8,612 nucleotides of DNA from JAMQKA01 sp033722415. GTDB lineage: Bacteria > Bacteroidota > Rhodothermia > Balneolales > Balneolaceae. The stretch spans positions 1 through 8,612 of the forward strand of contig JAWVZC010000173.1 of NCBI GenBank assembly GCA_033722415.1. The letters are read 5' to 3'. The position numbers were made by a program, and so were the translations under genes. Under the pieces are notes generated by a model. It saw only the letters and a program-made list of their open reading frames with translations. It had not been told where the DNA came from and did no database searches. Each line of letters starts with the position of its first letter. Position 1 is the first letter of the stretch. Below, piece after piece: positions 1-6,267 of this stretch.

Positions 1-847
1 GAAATATCGGGTTTTCGCCGGAATAAACGGCATACGCCCCCGGTGAGAACGGAACAGTCAGTCCGGTTTTGTCTGCCAGGTTTCCGGCCAGTTCTCCGGG
101 CATGCCATCCTCGGCAATCGCCTCCAGGCCTTCACCGTAATCCGGGGCCCCTTCCGTAAACAGTAACCCGTTCTGGTCGGCACCATGTACCAGCCATATG
201 CCGGGCGAAAGCGGCACAGGCATATCGCCCTCCGAAGTCTGTAGCGTGCTGCCGGTAGATACATTTTCAATACGCACGCGGAACCCGTACTCCCCGGTAG
301 CATTGAGCGTCACCCGGATTACCTCGTGCACAGATGGCAGGTCCATATTATCAACCTGCCGAACATTCATATTGTCGTCTTCCGGCCCGGTATCGGTATC
401 ACCCTGTCTGGGCGCCTGATTGCTTCCGGTGCCGGGTTCCTGGTCCTGTTCCGTACCTACATCATATAGCTTCAGTTGCGAGGTGACATCTCCGGTTACT
501 TTTGAACCATCGGAATTGTATAGGGGCAACCCTTCCTCCCCGAACGAGTATATCCAGTCGTTCGATTGCACGAACATCGTGGCCAGGGAGAGTCGCGCGC
601 CTTCCGGAGCGGTAAATTCAATTTCATAGACCCCGCCCGGTCCTATGGGAGCCGGTTCACTGGCACCTACTGGCGTGGTAAAGGTCCCGCTCTTCATGAT
701 CGGGTAGTTACCGCCGGTATTTTCTATGGTAACTTCAAATTGTGCGCTTGGCAGCTCTTCTTCACTGTTATCCTGGCACGCCACTGCAGCTGCGGCAAGC
801 AGGATCATCAGGAGATATGTTTTCAAGCTTGATCGATTTGTACTCAT
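1..847 (-). CDS. Spondin-domain lipoprotein, N-terminal 282 residues (partial at the left edge)
   Basis: Reading the minus strand from ATG at 845-847 gives one open frame of 282 codons to the window edge. A lipoprotein signal is visible: a basic start, a hydrophobic run at about residues 12-23, and Cys24 in an AVAC lipobox. The mature part fits the bacterial spondin-N (Spond_N) family. Recognisable blocks are a PIGPGG turn (68-72), RLSLATMFVQSNDW (85-98), LYDVGTEQDQEPG (127-139) and NQAPRQ (143-148). The second half carries LSPGIWLVH (213-221) and GEGLEAIAEDG (238-248). A second SPGxxxV block begins at 268, so about 54-residue units appear to repeat as the frame leaves the window. The family's molecular role in bacteria is unknown; a cell-envelope or surface role is inferred from the lipobox. 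The gene is divergent from the metal/thiol cluster. The family call is firm; the function is not known. Confidence 0.85.
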   Translation of the reverse strand, partial: MSTNRSSLKTYLLMILLAAAAVACQDNSEEELPSAQFEVTIENTGGNYPIMKSGTFTTPVGASEPAPIGPGGVYEIEFTAPEGARLSLATMFVQSNDWIYSFGEEGLPLYNSDGSKVTGDVTSQLKLYDVGTEQDQEPGTGSNQAPRQGDTDTGPEDDNMNVRQVDNMDLPSVHEVIRVTLNATGEYGFRVRIENVSTGSTLQTSEGDMPVPLSPGIWLVHGADQNGLLFTEGAPDYGEGLEAIAEDGMPGELAGNLADKTGLTVPFSPGAYAVYSGENPIF

Positions 848-1066
848 AATGGTTACATGGTTGATTAAATTGTAAGATTACCCAATAGGTAAGCATCAGG
901 GCTTCCGAATAAATCACGAAATTGTAACGATTGTCTGGAGTTTTAGTCACAGGAGGCCCTTCCGAAAGGTACAGGGAGATCAATTTTTTTGACTGGGAGC
1001 CTGGCGGACTTTGGGAAATGTACCGAGAATCAGCCAATTTGAGTCAGATTTTGCCTGGTTCCCGGG

Positions 1067-1134
1067 CTCCGTGGAGGGGCACTACTCTAACTTAAAGGAG
1101 TGGTGCCAACAGGACGCAGAGCGTCAGTTAGGGT
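1067..1134 (+). repeat. GC-rich block of nested inverted repeats, possible structured RNA or element remnant
   Basis: The main hairpin pairs 1078-1087 with 1098-1107: ten base pairs, one of them a G-U wobble on the plus strand (A-C on the minus), around a ten-base loop. A second hairpin follows at 1113-1117/1121-1125 (GACGC, loop AGA, GCGTC). A short CTCC/GGAG repeat lies just before (1067-1070/1073-1076). In addition, 1084-1091 can pair with 1127-1134 over eight positions including one wobble. That pairing would be a pseudoknot with the main loop or an alternative to the main stem. No U-run follows, so it is not a standard terminator. It could be a small RNA, a decayed transposon end or chance; I recognise no known family. 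Confidence 0.35.
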
Positions 1135-1409
1135 CCCGATGGAAAGAGGACGGAAGCGGGTAATCAAAAACAGTGACCGTCAGCCCTGAATACTGCTAAC
1201 AAATACCGCTTTTGACCTGTGATACTAATGTTTAGTGTGATGCCTGTAATTGTTAAGCTCTATTTCTCGCAAAAATAATTTGGGGTTTCCTGTATTGTTT
1301 TGAAACACATCGGGTTATATCAACGGTATGACAGGAGATACTACACCGGGACATAGCAAGCGACGTAATTGTCTTCCCGACAGCTTTCTGAATTGGTGAA
1401 ACCTGTAGC

Positions 1410-1624
1410 CTATATGCTCACTTCCCGTAATTCATTTTCAATCCAGGATTTATCGACCCTTTTCACCATCCATAACCCGATCATGACCAGGATCATGTTA
1501 ATCAATATCGTTCCAAGAATATCGGGATAATCTACTGCTACTTGTGGGGAAGTCTCGCAACAAAATAGCTACCGGGGAATCCTTCAATATACCAGAAAAT
1601 ACCTGTTAGTCTACCGATTGTACC
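1410..1624 (-). pseudogene. Probable frameshifted remnant of a small membrane-protein gene
   Basis: Two minus-strand open stretches in different frames read like parts of one protein. The upstream part (1541-1624, 28 codons) includes IFWYIEGFPGSYFVARL and ends at TAG 1538-1540. The downstream part (1410-1568) includes DYPDILGTILINMILVMIG, then LWMVKRVDKSW, and ends at TAG 1410-1412. Joined by a frameshift near 1541-1568, they would give a protein with an FPGS-containing first segment and a C-terminal membrane helix followed by a basic, then acidic tail. A possible original start lies at ATG 1660, separated by an in-frame TAA at 1625-1627. The only intact ATG ORF in it is 28 codons (from 1496). 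This is inference from composition; no family was identified, and it may instead be chance. Confidence 0.3.
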
Positions 1625-1773
1625 TTAAATTTGCAGGTAGACAAAATAAATCCAGCTCATTTCCGATTGTATACATTGAATGGCTGCTAATTCCGAATTA
1701 ACTTGTGGGATCTTCGGTTCTACCATATACCGTTTCGAGGAACCCCCAAATTTTAACCCTATTTATACTCCTG

Positions 1774-2241
1774 ATGTCGATTAAACAGACGATTACCAGT
1801 TTTTTCCTGGCGGCAACTGTCACCGTTCTAGTAAGCTGTAATGGCGGAGAACGTGGTGTGGATGCATCCAGCAGTATCACGATGTATAAAAATGCCACCT
1901 GCCAATGTTGCGCCAAGTGGGCCGATTATCTTGAAGAAAACGGCTTTGATGTCACAGAAAAGGCTACCAACAGCCTTCAGGCGATAAAATCGGAACAGAA
2001 AGTGCCATACGACATGGCCTCCTGTCATACGGCCATCGTTGGTGACTATGTCGTAGAAGGACATGTTCCCGCCGAGGATATCAAAAACCTGCTTGAAGAA
2101 CAGCCGGATGCCAAAGGTATCGCCGTGCCGGGGATGCCGATCGGTTCTCCGGGTATGGAGGTGCCGGGACGCACGCCTGAATCGTACAAGGTGTACCTGT
2201 TCCAGGAAGATGGCTCACGTGAAGTGTACGCCCAGCACTGA
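1774..2241 (+). CDS. DUF411 family metal-binding lipoprotein
   Basis: This is a 155-residue exported protein of the DUF411 family, whose members are linked to copper and other metal resistance. The start at 1774 is chosen because it gives a clean lipoprotein signal: basic residue early, hydrophobic segment at about 9-20, and LVSC lipobox with Cys22. The in-frame ATG at 1705 would add 23 residues that spoil the signal. Family marks are TCQCC (42-46) followed by W49, SCHTA (83-87), VEGHVPAEDI (94-103) and GIAVPGMPIGSPGME (115-129). Cys43, Cys45, Cys46, Cys84 and His85 are the likely metal ligands, with methionines 121 and 128 as possible extra copper ligands. It leads a same-strand set with a histidine-triad protein 34 bases downstream and a TlpA-like lipoprotein, suggesting envelope metal handling. 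Family call is secure; the metal is inferred. Confidence 0.9.
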   Translation: MSIKQTITSFFLAATVTVLVSCNGGERGVDASSSITMYKNATCQCCAKWADYLEENGFDVTEKATNSLQAIKSEQKVPYDMASCHTAIVGDYVVEGHVPAEDIKNLLEEQPDAKGIAVPGMPIGSPGMEVPGRTPESYKVYLFQEDGSREVYAQH

Positions 2242-2275
2242 TTTACCGCATTTTTGAACCGCAGTACCGATTCTC

Positions 2276-2551
2276 ATGAACGCCAAAAACAAACTGAAAT
2301 ATATTTTCATCGTGGCCGTAATAGTAGCCGGTGGCTTTGCCCTGGCCGATTCGCTCGGGTTCTTCAATCCGAAACCGTATACCGAGGTTTCTCACGGTTC
2401 ACATGTCCATTATGTACCGGAGAACAGGGATCCCAATGTGGGGATCGACAAATTTCCCACCGAACCGCCGGGCCCCAACGAAGTAATCACCCCGCAGGGA
2501 CAGATCGTAAGCAAGGAGGAGTGGGAACGGCAACAGGCAGCGGGCAACTAG
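2276..2551 (+). CDS. Small membrane-anchored or secreted protein with a histidine-triad HxxHxH motif
   Basis: This 91-residue protein has a basic start (K4, K6, K8), one hydrophobic segment at about 9-24 and a hydrophilic tail outside the membrane. An ALA|D site at 22-25 would allow signal cleavage, so it could be anchored or released. The tail carries HGSHVHYVP (40-48), which fits HxxHxH, the zinc-binding histidine-triad motif of streptococcal Pht proteins, where it is also followed by Y and P. After it come a Pro-rich run (EPPGPNE, 63-69) and ITPQGQIV (71-78). His40, His43 and His45 are the likely metal ligands. It sits 34 bases after the DUF411 gene and 76 before the TlpA-like gene, in agreement with a metal role. 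I know no characterised full-length homologue; metal binding is inferred. A larger overlapping frame (2254-2586) lacks a signal or motif and is rejected. Confidence 0.8.
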   Translation: MNAKNKLKYIFIVAVIVAGGFALADSLGFFNPKPYTEVSHGSHVHYVPENRDPNVGIDKFPTEPPGPNEVITPQGQIVSKEEWERQQAAGN

Positions 2552-2627
2552 AACCGGGCCGAGAAGCAGACAAGCAGCCTGAATAATTCATAAATTTTAT
2601 ACAGTGATATTACACCTACGACCCCTG

Positions 2628-3206
2628 ATGCGGAAACATATTGTCATCGGATCCGCTTTCGTGATAGCCCTCACCCTGGTAACGGCCTGCAGTGCCGATA
2701 AATCCGGGCAGTCGAAACCGACTGAGCCACTGGAGCGGCTGGATCCCTATTCGGCGGCCCTCTATCCCGCCCGTCAGAAGGCGACGGCCACCGATTTCAC
2801 GGTGGATCTCGTGAATGGTGAAACGTTTACCCTTTCCGAACAGAAGGGCAAGGTTGTGCTGATGAATATCTGGGCCACCTGGTGTGCCCCCTGCGCCGAC
2901 GAGATGCCTGATTTCATCGACCTGTATGAGAAATACCGGGACGATGGACTGGTAATATTGGGGGTATCGATCGATGAGCAGGGACGATCGGTGGTCAAGC
3001 CGTTTATGGAAAAATTTGACGTTACCTATCCGGTGGTTATTGACGACGGTACCATCATGGATAAATATGGCCCCACCATGGGTATTCCCACCACCTACAT
3101 CATCGACAAGCAGGGAACGCTGAAATATTTCTCGGTCGGTGCCCTTACCAAAAAAGAACTTGAACCGCGCCTCAGGGAACTGCTGGGAAACCGGGTTGAA
3201 ACCTAG
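2628..3206 (+). CDS. TlpA-like thiol:disulfide oxidoreductase lipoprotein
   Basis: This 192-residue lipoprotein has a thioredoxin fold of the TlpA/ResA/AhpC-TSA type. Start 2628 (MRKH) is preferred over 2604 because it puts the basic residues directly before the hydrophobic run (5-20) and the VTAC lipobox (Cys21). A linker of about 30 residues leads to the domain. Active-site WATWCAPC lies at 82-89 with redox cysteines 86 and 89. The cis-proline region is GIPTTYIID (152-160), Pro154. ILGVSID (110-116) is the usual central strand. Proteins of this type reduce disulfides in exported proteins, for example in cytochrome c maturation or in copper-site assembly. Here the DUF411 neighbour with CxCC suggests it keeps metal-binding cysteines reduced, which is inference. 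It is the last gene of the three-gene set; dusB has its own promoter after it. Confidence 0.92.
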   Translation: MRKHIVIGSAFVIALTLVTACSADKSGQSKPTEPLERLDPYSAALYPARQKATATDFTVDLVNGETFTLSEQKGKVVLMNIWATWCAPCADEMPDFIDLYEKYRDDGLVILGVSIDEQGRSVVKPFMEKFDVTYPVVIDDGTIMDKYGPTMGIPTTYIIDKQGTLKYFSVGALTKKELEPRLRELLGNRVET

Positions 3207-3234
3207 CGATGCCCGCCCGGCTGCACTCTGTATC

Positions 3235-3267
3235 TTTCGATCTTACGTGCCATTTTTTGTATATTTG
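3235..3267 (+). promoter_or_regulatory. Bacteroidota-type promoter for dusB
   Basis: TATATTTG at 3260-3267 matches the TAnnTTTG -7 element exactly. TTTC at 3235-3238 matches three of four bases of the TTTG -33 element, and the 21-base spacer is normal. Transcription would start near 3274, leaving a leader of about 30 bases before the dusB ATG. Confidence 0.65.
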
Positions 3268-3304
3268 TCGATTACCAAGAACCTGACAGCAACTGCCTCA
3301 CAAC

Positions 3305-4297
3305 ATGAAAATAGGTGACATAGATTTAGGCGATAAACCGTTGCTGCTTGCCCCGATGGAGGATGTGACGGACTCCCCGTTCCGGCTGATGTGCCGGCGA
3401 AGAGGGGCCAGCATCGTATATACCGAATTTATCAGCTCCGAAGCGATTGTACGCGAATCGAACGGGGCGCTTCAAAAGATGGATTTCAGCGAAGAGGAGC
3501 GCCCCTTCGGCGTGCAGATTTTCGGCAGCCGCGAGGTAGCCATGGAGGGTGCGGCCAAAACCGCCGAAGCCCAGAATCCCGACCTGATCGATATCAATTT
3601 CGGCTGCCCCGTCTATAAGATAGCCAAAAAGGGGGCCGGAGCGGGCTGCCTGAAAGACCTGGCACTGATGGAACAGATGGCCGGCAGTGTGGTGGATGCC
3701 GTGGAGAACCGGCCGGTTACCGTGAAAACGCGCCTGGGCTGGGATGACCGCTCCATCCGGATACAGGAGGTGGCGCTGATGCTTCAGAAGCTCGGCATCA
3801 AGGCGCTGGCCGTGCACGCCCGAACGCGCAATCAGAAATACAAAGGGGACGCCCGCTGGGAGTGGCTGAAGAAACTGAAAAACACACCCGGACTCGAGAT
3901 CCCGATTATCGGCAACGGGGATGTAACCACCCCGCAGGACGCCAAGCGGATGTTCGATGAAACGGGGGTTGACGGCGTTATGATCGGCCGTGGTGCCATC
4001 GGTCAGCCGTGGATATTCGAACGAACCCGCCACTATCTGGAAACCGGGGAACTGCTGCCGGAACCGTCGATCGATGACCGCATTCAGCTTGCCGCCGAAC
4101 AGCTTCGCCGCTCAGTGGAGCACCACGGCGAACGATATGGGGTGATCATCATGAAAAAACACTATGGGCAGTACCTGAAAGGGGTGCGCAACAGCCGCAA
4201 ACTCCGGGCCGCCATCATGGAGGAGAAGGAGATGCAGCCGATCCTGGAACTGCTCCTCAATTTTAAGGAACAGAAGATGTACGCCACAGCCTCATAG
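3305..4297 (+). CDS. dusB: tRNA-dihydrouridine synthase (DusB type)
   Basis: This 330-residue cytoplasmic flavoenzyme reduces specific uridines in the tRNA D-loop to dihydrouridine, using FMN and NAD(P)H. The TIM-barrel family marks are all present in order: APMEDVTD (16-23, FMN site), TEFISSEA (40-47), DINFGCP (96-102) with catalytic Cys101, and VKTRLGW (140-146) with the FMN-binding Lys141. Next come AVHARTRNQKYKG (169-181), IPIIGNGDV and GVMIGRGAIGQPW (phosphate loop). The C-terminal helical tRNA-binding part holds MKKHYGQYLKG. Length is normal for the family. The start fits the promoter just upstream. Assignment to the DusB branch rests on motif style and length; Dus family membership is certain, the subclass slightly less so. 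It ends in TAG and converges on the DUF72 gene. Confidence 0.95.
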   Translation: MKIGDIDLGDKPLLLAPMEDVTDSPFRLMCRRRGASIVYTEFISSEAIVRESNGALQKMDFSEEERPFGVQIFGSREVAMEGAAKTAEAQNPDLIDINFGCPVYKIAKKGAGAGCLKDLALMEQMAGSVVDAVENRPVTVKTRLGWDDRSIRIQEVALMLQKLGIKALAVHARTRNQKYKGDARWEWLKKLKNTPGLEIPIIGNGDVTTPQDAKRMFDETGVDGVMIGRGAIGQPWIFERTRHYLETGELLPEPSIDDRIQLAAEQLRRSVEHHGERYGVIIMKKHYGQYLKGVRNSRKLRAAIMEEKEMQPILELLLNFKEQKMYATAS

Positions 4298-4372
4298 TCC
4301 GGTTATCGGCTGATTGGCATCCCGGTTCCGTTCTGTCAGGAGAGATGGAGATCCCTGTCCGATCAATCCGTA

Positions 4373-5104
4373 TTACCGGCCGAGAAGCTCCTGCATCGTG
4401 GCGGCGGCTTCCGGAGCGTTACCCCCCGTATTGTTAAAATAGACGCGTGCATCCCGACCCTCATCCAGCTGTCCTCCTATGATTTCTGCCCACGGTTCCA
4501 AATCCTCCCGGGTATAGCTGTAGGTATACCCGCCCTGCAGGCCGTGAAACCGAAGATAAATAAAATCGGCTGTTGGGGTACAGTCATCCGGGAATCTACC
4601 TGAACTTTGCCAAACGATCGCTGAATTGTGTTCTCCCAGCAGGTCATAAACGTCATTATCAAGCCAAGATCTATGCCGAAATTCAAATGCGCAAGTCAAA
4701 TCATCTGGCAGTTTCTGGTGAAATGACGTGAGGCGATCCATGTTTTTGGAAAAACTGGGCGGAAATTGCCAGAAAACGGTACCGAGAGAACTGTTCAAAC
4801 CTTCAATTCTTCCGATAAACCGGGCGAGGTACTACTCAACGTCCTTCATTTTATTGTAATGGGTGATTTGCCGGTTCCCTTTTACCGAGTAGCTGAATGT
4901 ATCCGGGGCCCTGTTCCGCCATCCCTTCACCATATTCTCAAACGGCATACGGTAAAAAGTGGCATTGATCTCGACTGAATTGAACTGCTTGACGTAGTAC
5001 TCCAGCATATCACATTTGCTTGTGCCGGCAGGATAAAAATCCCCCACCCACTCATCGTACGACCAGCCGGAAGTTCCGATATGGAGTTTACCTGAGTTCT
5101 TCAT
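4373..5104 (-). pseudogene. DUF72 (YecE-like) gene interrupted by one in-frame TAG
   Basis: The minus strand from ATG 5102-5104 to TAA 4373-4375 is one continuous frame of 244 codons, the usual DUF72 length, except for TAG at 4832-4834 (codon 91). Before it stand GTSGWSYDEW (10-19), FYPAG (23-27) and VEINATFYRMP (44-54). After it, in the same frame, stand ARFIGRIEGLNSSLGTVFWQFPPSF, here described as an FWQFPP block, then AFEFRHRSW, IYLRFHG and VYFNNT, all expected in the family. No other stop or frameshift is seen. DUF72 proteins are TIM-barrel proteins of unknown function. If the stop is real, the products would be a 90-residue N-terminal piece and possibly a 141-residue piece from an internal ATG at 4796-4798. 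A single-base nonsense change, a sequencing error or readthrough would each explain it. TAG ends three other genes in this window, so it is read as stop here. Confidence 0.88.
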
Positions 5105-5122
5105 CTCATTGTTTGTTCTTCT

Positions 5123-5130
5123 GAAATATA
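5123..5130 (-). promoter_or_regulatory. Candidate -7 element for the DUF72 gene
   Basis: On the minus strand this reads TATATTTC, seven of eight positions of TAnnTTTG, about 18 bases before the ATG. The leader would be very short and no good -33 element is seen, so the call is weak. Confidence 0.3.
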
Positions 5131-5236
5131 CCGCGGAAATTCAACCGCCCCCCGAAGTTACCTTCGCAGAATGTGAATCTTTTTTCCAGCGGGACCCGTA
5201 AACTCATGTTGTTATCAGGAACCAACCGTAATTATT

Positions 5237-5452
5237 ATGTGGAATCGATTACTACGGGCCCTTGCCGCCCTGTTCAGTGCCTACAGTTTTATTGCCAACC
5301 CGCTGCGGTATCTTGTGTCCCTGGTGATGGTGATCATTATTCCGTACCTGGTGTATGTGTTCCTCGGCGGTATCGCATTCGGTTTACTGCTGGTGGTTGG
5401 TGGCTACCTGGTTTACAGGGCAATCAACAATTCGAAATATTACGGTGCCTAA
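5237..5452 (+). CDS. Small two-helix membrane protein of unknown function
   Basis: This 71-residue protein starts with a short amphipathic, basic segment (MWNRLLRAL) and then has a long hydrophobic stretch that splits into two helices at about 25-43 and 44-60. The break is at the FLGG turn (42-45), and a short polar end (NNSKYYGA) follows. The helical hairpin and the basic N-terminus suggest an inner-membrane protein with both ends in the cytoplasm. I recognise no family. It is transcribed away from the DUF72 gene and runs into the convergent lipoprotein gene, leaving 41 bases between the stops. An overlapping frame (5173-5460) has no coding character. Composition and a plausible start support a real gene, but there is no functional clue. 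Confidence 0.65.
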   Translation: MWNRLLRALAALFSAYSFIANPLRYLVSLVMVIIIPYLVYVFLGGIAFGLLLVVGGYLVYRAINNSKYYGA

Positions 5453-5493
5453 ACCCGTGAGTTACGTCTTGTTCAGGTATCCCGGGGATGGGG

Positions 5494-6213
5494 TTACGGA
5501 GTAATCTCTTCAAGCCCTACATGAACGCCAATAGTAAACAACAGTGGCCGATAGTCGAACACAATATCTTCATCCGGCTGCAAGGGTTCAGATAACCCGA
5601 GCTGGGCTTCAAATTTCACGGGACGACTGCCCAGCCTGGCGAAAAGCGCGGGCTCAAAAAATGTCCCGGATTCCGAATTGTCAAATGTTTCGGAAGCGGT
5701 TTCAAACTCCCGGAATGTAACCTGTCCCATCCGCAGGGCCAGACCCGTTTCCACCCAATCGGTTTCCAGTCCGATATTTGACTGCAGAAACAGTTTATGA
5801 TACCGGCCCGTGGCCTTAACCTGTTGATTGCTACCGCTGAACTGGTAATTATCCACCGAAGCGGCAGATCCGAGTCCTACGCCTCCCAGGAGTTCCAGAC
5901 GTCCCATTTTCCCGACCGGCGCAAGGTAGACCGCTGCCAGCTCTCCATACGTGTGCTTATGGAAGTCGTCATCGGATTCCTCACTGTTTCTCCCGATCGA
6001 CAACGCCCCTGCAACCCCGGCATGGTCTTTCAAGGCGTAGGCGCCCTGCAGATCAACGCCATTTGTCCCCAGGTAGGCACCGCCTCCAAATTCCCCTTTT
6101 TCATCCAGCTGGTGAGTGTGTCTTGCACTGGGGATATAGACCGGCGCGCAGGCCTGGCAAAATGCGACCACAGCCACCAGTACAACTACGAAATGTACCC
6201 GACGACAGTTCAT
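5494..6213 (-). CDS. Outer-membrane-type beta-strand lipoprotein of unknown function
   Basis: This 239-residue protein begins with a basic, then hydrophobic signal (MNCRRVHFVVVLVAVVAF) and Cys22 in CQAC. That lipobox is atypical because position -3 is Cys, but the following PVYIPSARHTH is the usual start of a family of Bacteroidota envelope lipoproteins. The rest alternates short amphipathic strands and turns: GGGAYLGTNGVDLQGAYAL, AGALSIGR, GELAAVYLAPVG, RLELLGGVGLG, FLQSNIGLE, ALRMGQVTF and a final LLFTIGVHVGLEE. This pattern suits an eight-strand-like barrel or beta-sandwich at the outer membrane. It lies 54 bases downstream of serS on the same strand, so it may share its transcript. An AAAGGAG sequence (6215-6221) is only one base from the ATG, closer than usual for a Shine-Dalgarno. 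The function is not known. Confidence 0.8.
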   Translation of the reverse strand: MNCRRVHFVVVLVAVVAFCQACAPVYIPSARHTHQLDEKGEFGGGAYLGTNGVDLQGAYALKDHAGVAGALSIGRNSEESDDDFHKHTYGELAAVYLAPVGKMGRLELLGGVGLGSAASVDNYQFSGSNQQVKATGRYHKLFLQSNIGLETDWVETGLALRMGQVTFREFETASETFDNSESGTFFEPALFARLGSRPVKFEAQLGLSEPLQPDEDIVFDYRPLLFTIGVHVGLEEITP

Positions 6214-6267
6214 TCTCCTTTAAATTGTTATTGGTGATTACTGTAAAAAATCATATTGCCATATGAA

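Larger units (their letters stand above)
848..1773. other. Long gene-poor intergenic stretch between divergent genes
   Basis: No convincing intact gene lies here. The first 200 bases should hold the promoter of the spondin-domain gene, but I find no clear TTTG/TAnnTTTG pair on the minus strand. A GC-rich block of inverted repeats occupies about 1067-1134 and a probable decayed membrane-protein gene about 1410-1624; both are listed separately. The piece from about 1141 to 1409 is AT-richer and shows nothing I can name. An exact TAnnTTTG (1626-1633, plus) could serve the downstream DUF411 gene, but it sits about 140 bases from that start and lacks a good partner element. Confidence 0.6.

Noticed and set aside
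768..1037. An 89-codon open frame on the minus strand
   Set aside because: It overlaps the start of the spondin-domain gene in another frame and has no signal, helix or motif of its own.
1705..1773. Upstream in-frame start for the DUF411 gene
   Set aside because: The 23 extra residues would precede a complete lipoprotein signal beginning at 1774.
848..1773. tRNA, CRISPR array or intact insertion sequence in the long gap
   Set aside because: No cloverleaf, no regularly spaced repeats and no transposase frame were seen.
2254..2586. A 110-codon open frame on the plus strand
   Set aside because: It covers the histidine-triad gene in another frame; its composition is poor and the smaller frame has a clear membrane segment and motif.
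3326..4033. A 235-codon open frame on the minus strand
   Set aside because: It lies wholly antisense to dusB, whose motifs are complete; the translation has no family features and is a by-product of GC-rich codon use.
5153..5166. Five-base hairpin CGAAG/CTTCG upstream of the small membrane protein
   Set aside because: It is too short to mean much and has no T-run or fitted promoter.
5479..5489. Short palindrome ATCCC-G-GGGAT between convergent genes
   Set aside because: The loop is one base and no T-run follows on either side, so it does not support a terminator.
5797..6237. A 146-codon open frame on the plus strand
   Set aside because: It is antisense to the lipoprotein gene, which has a signal peptide and regular beta pattern; this frame has neither.
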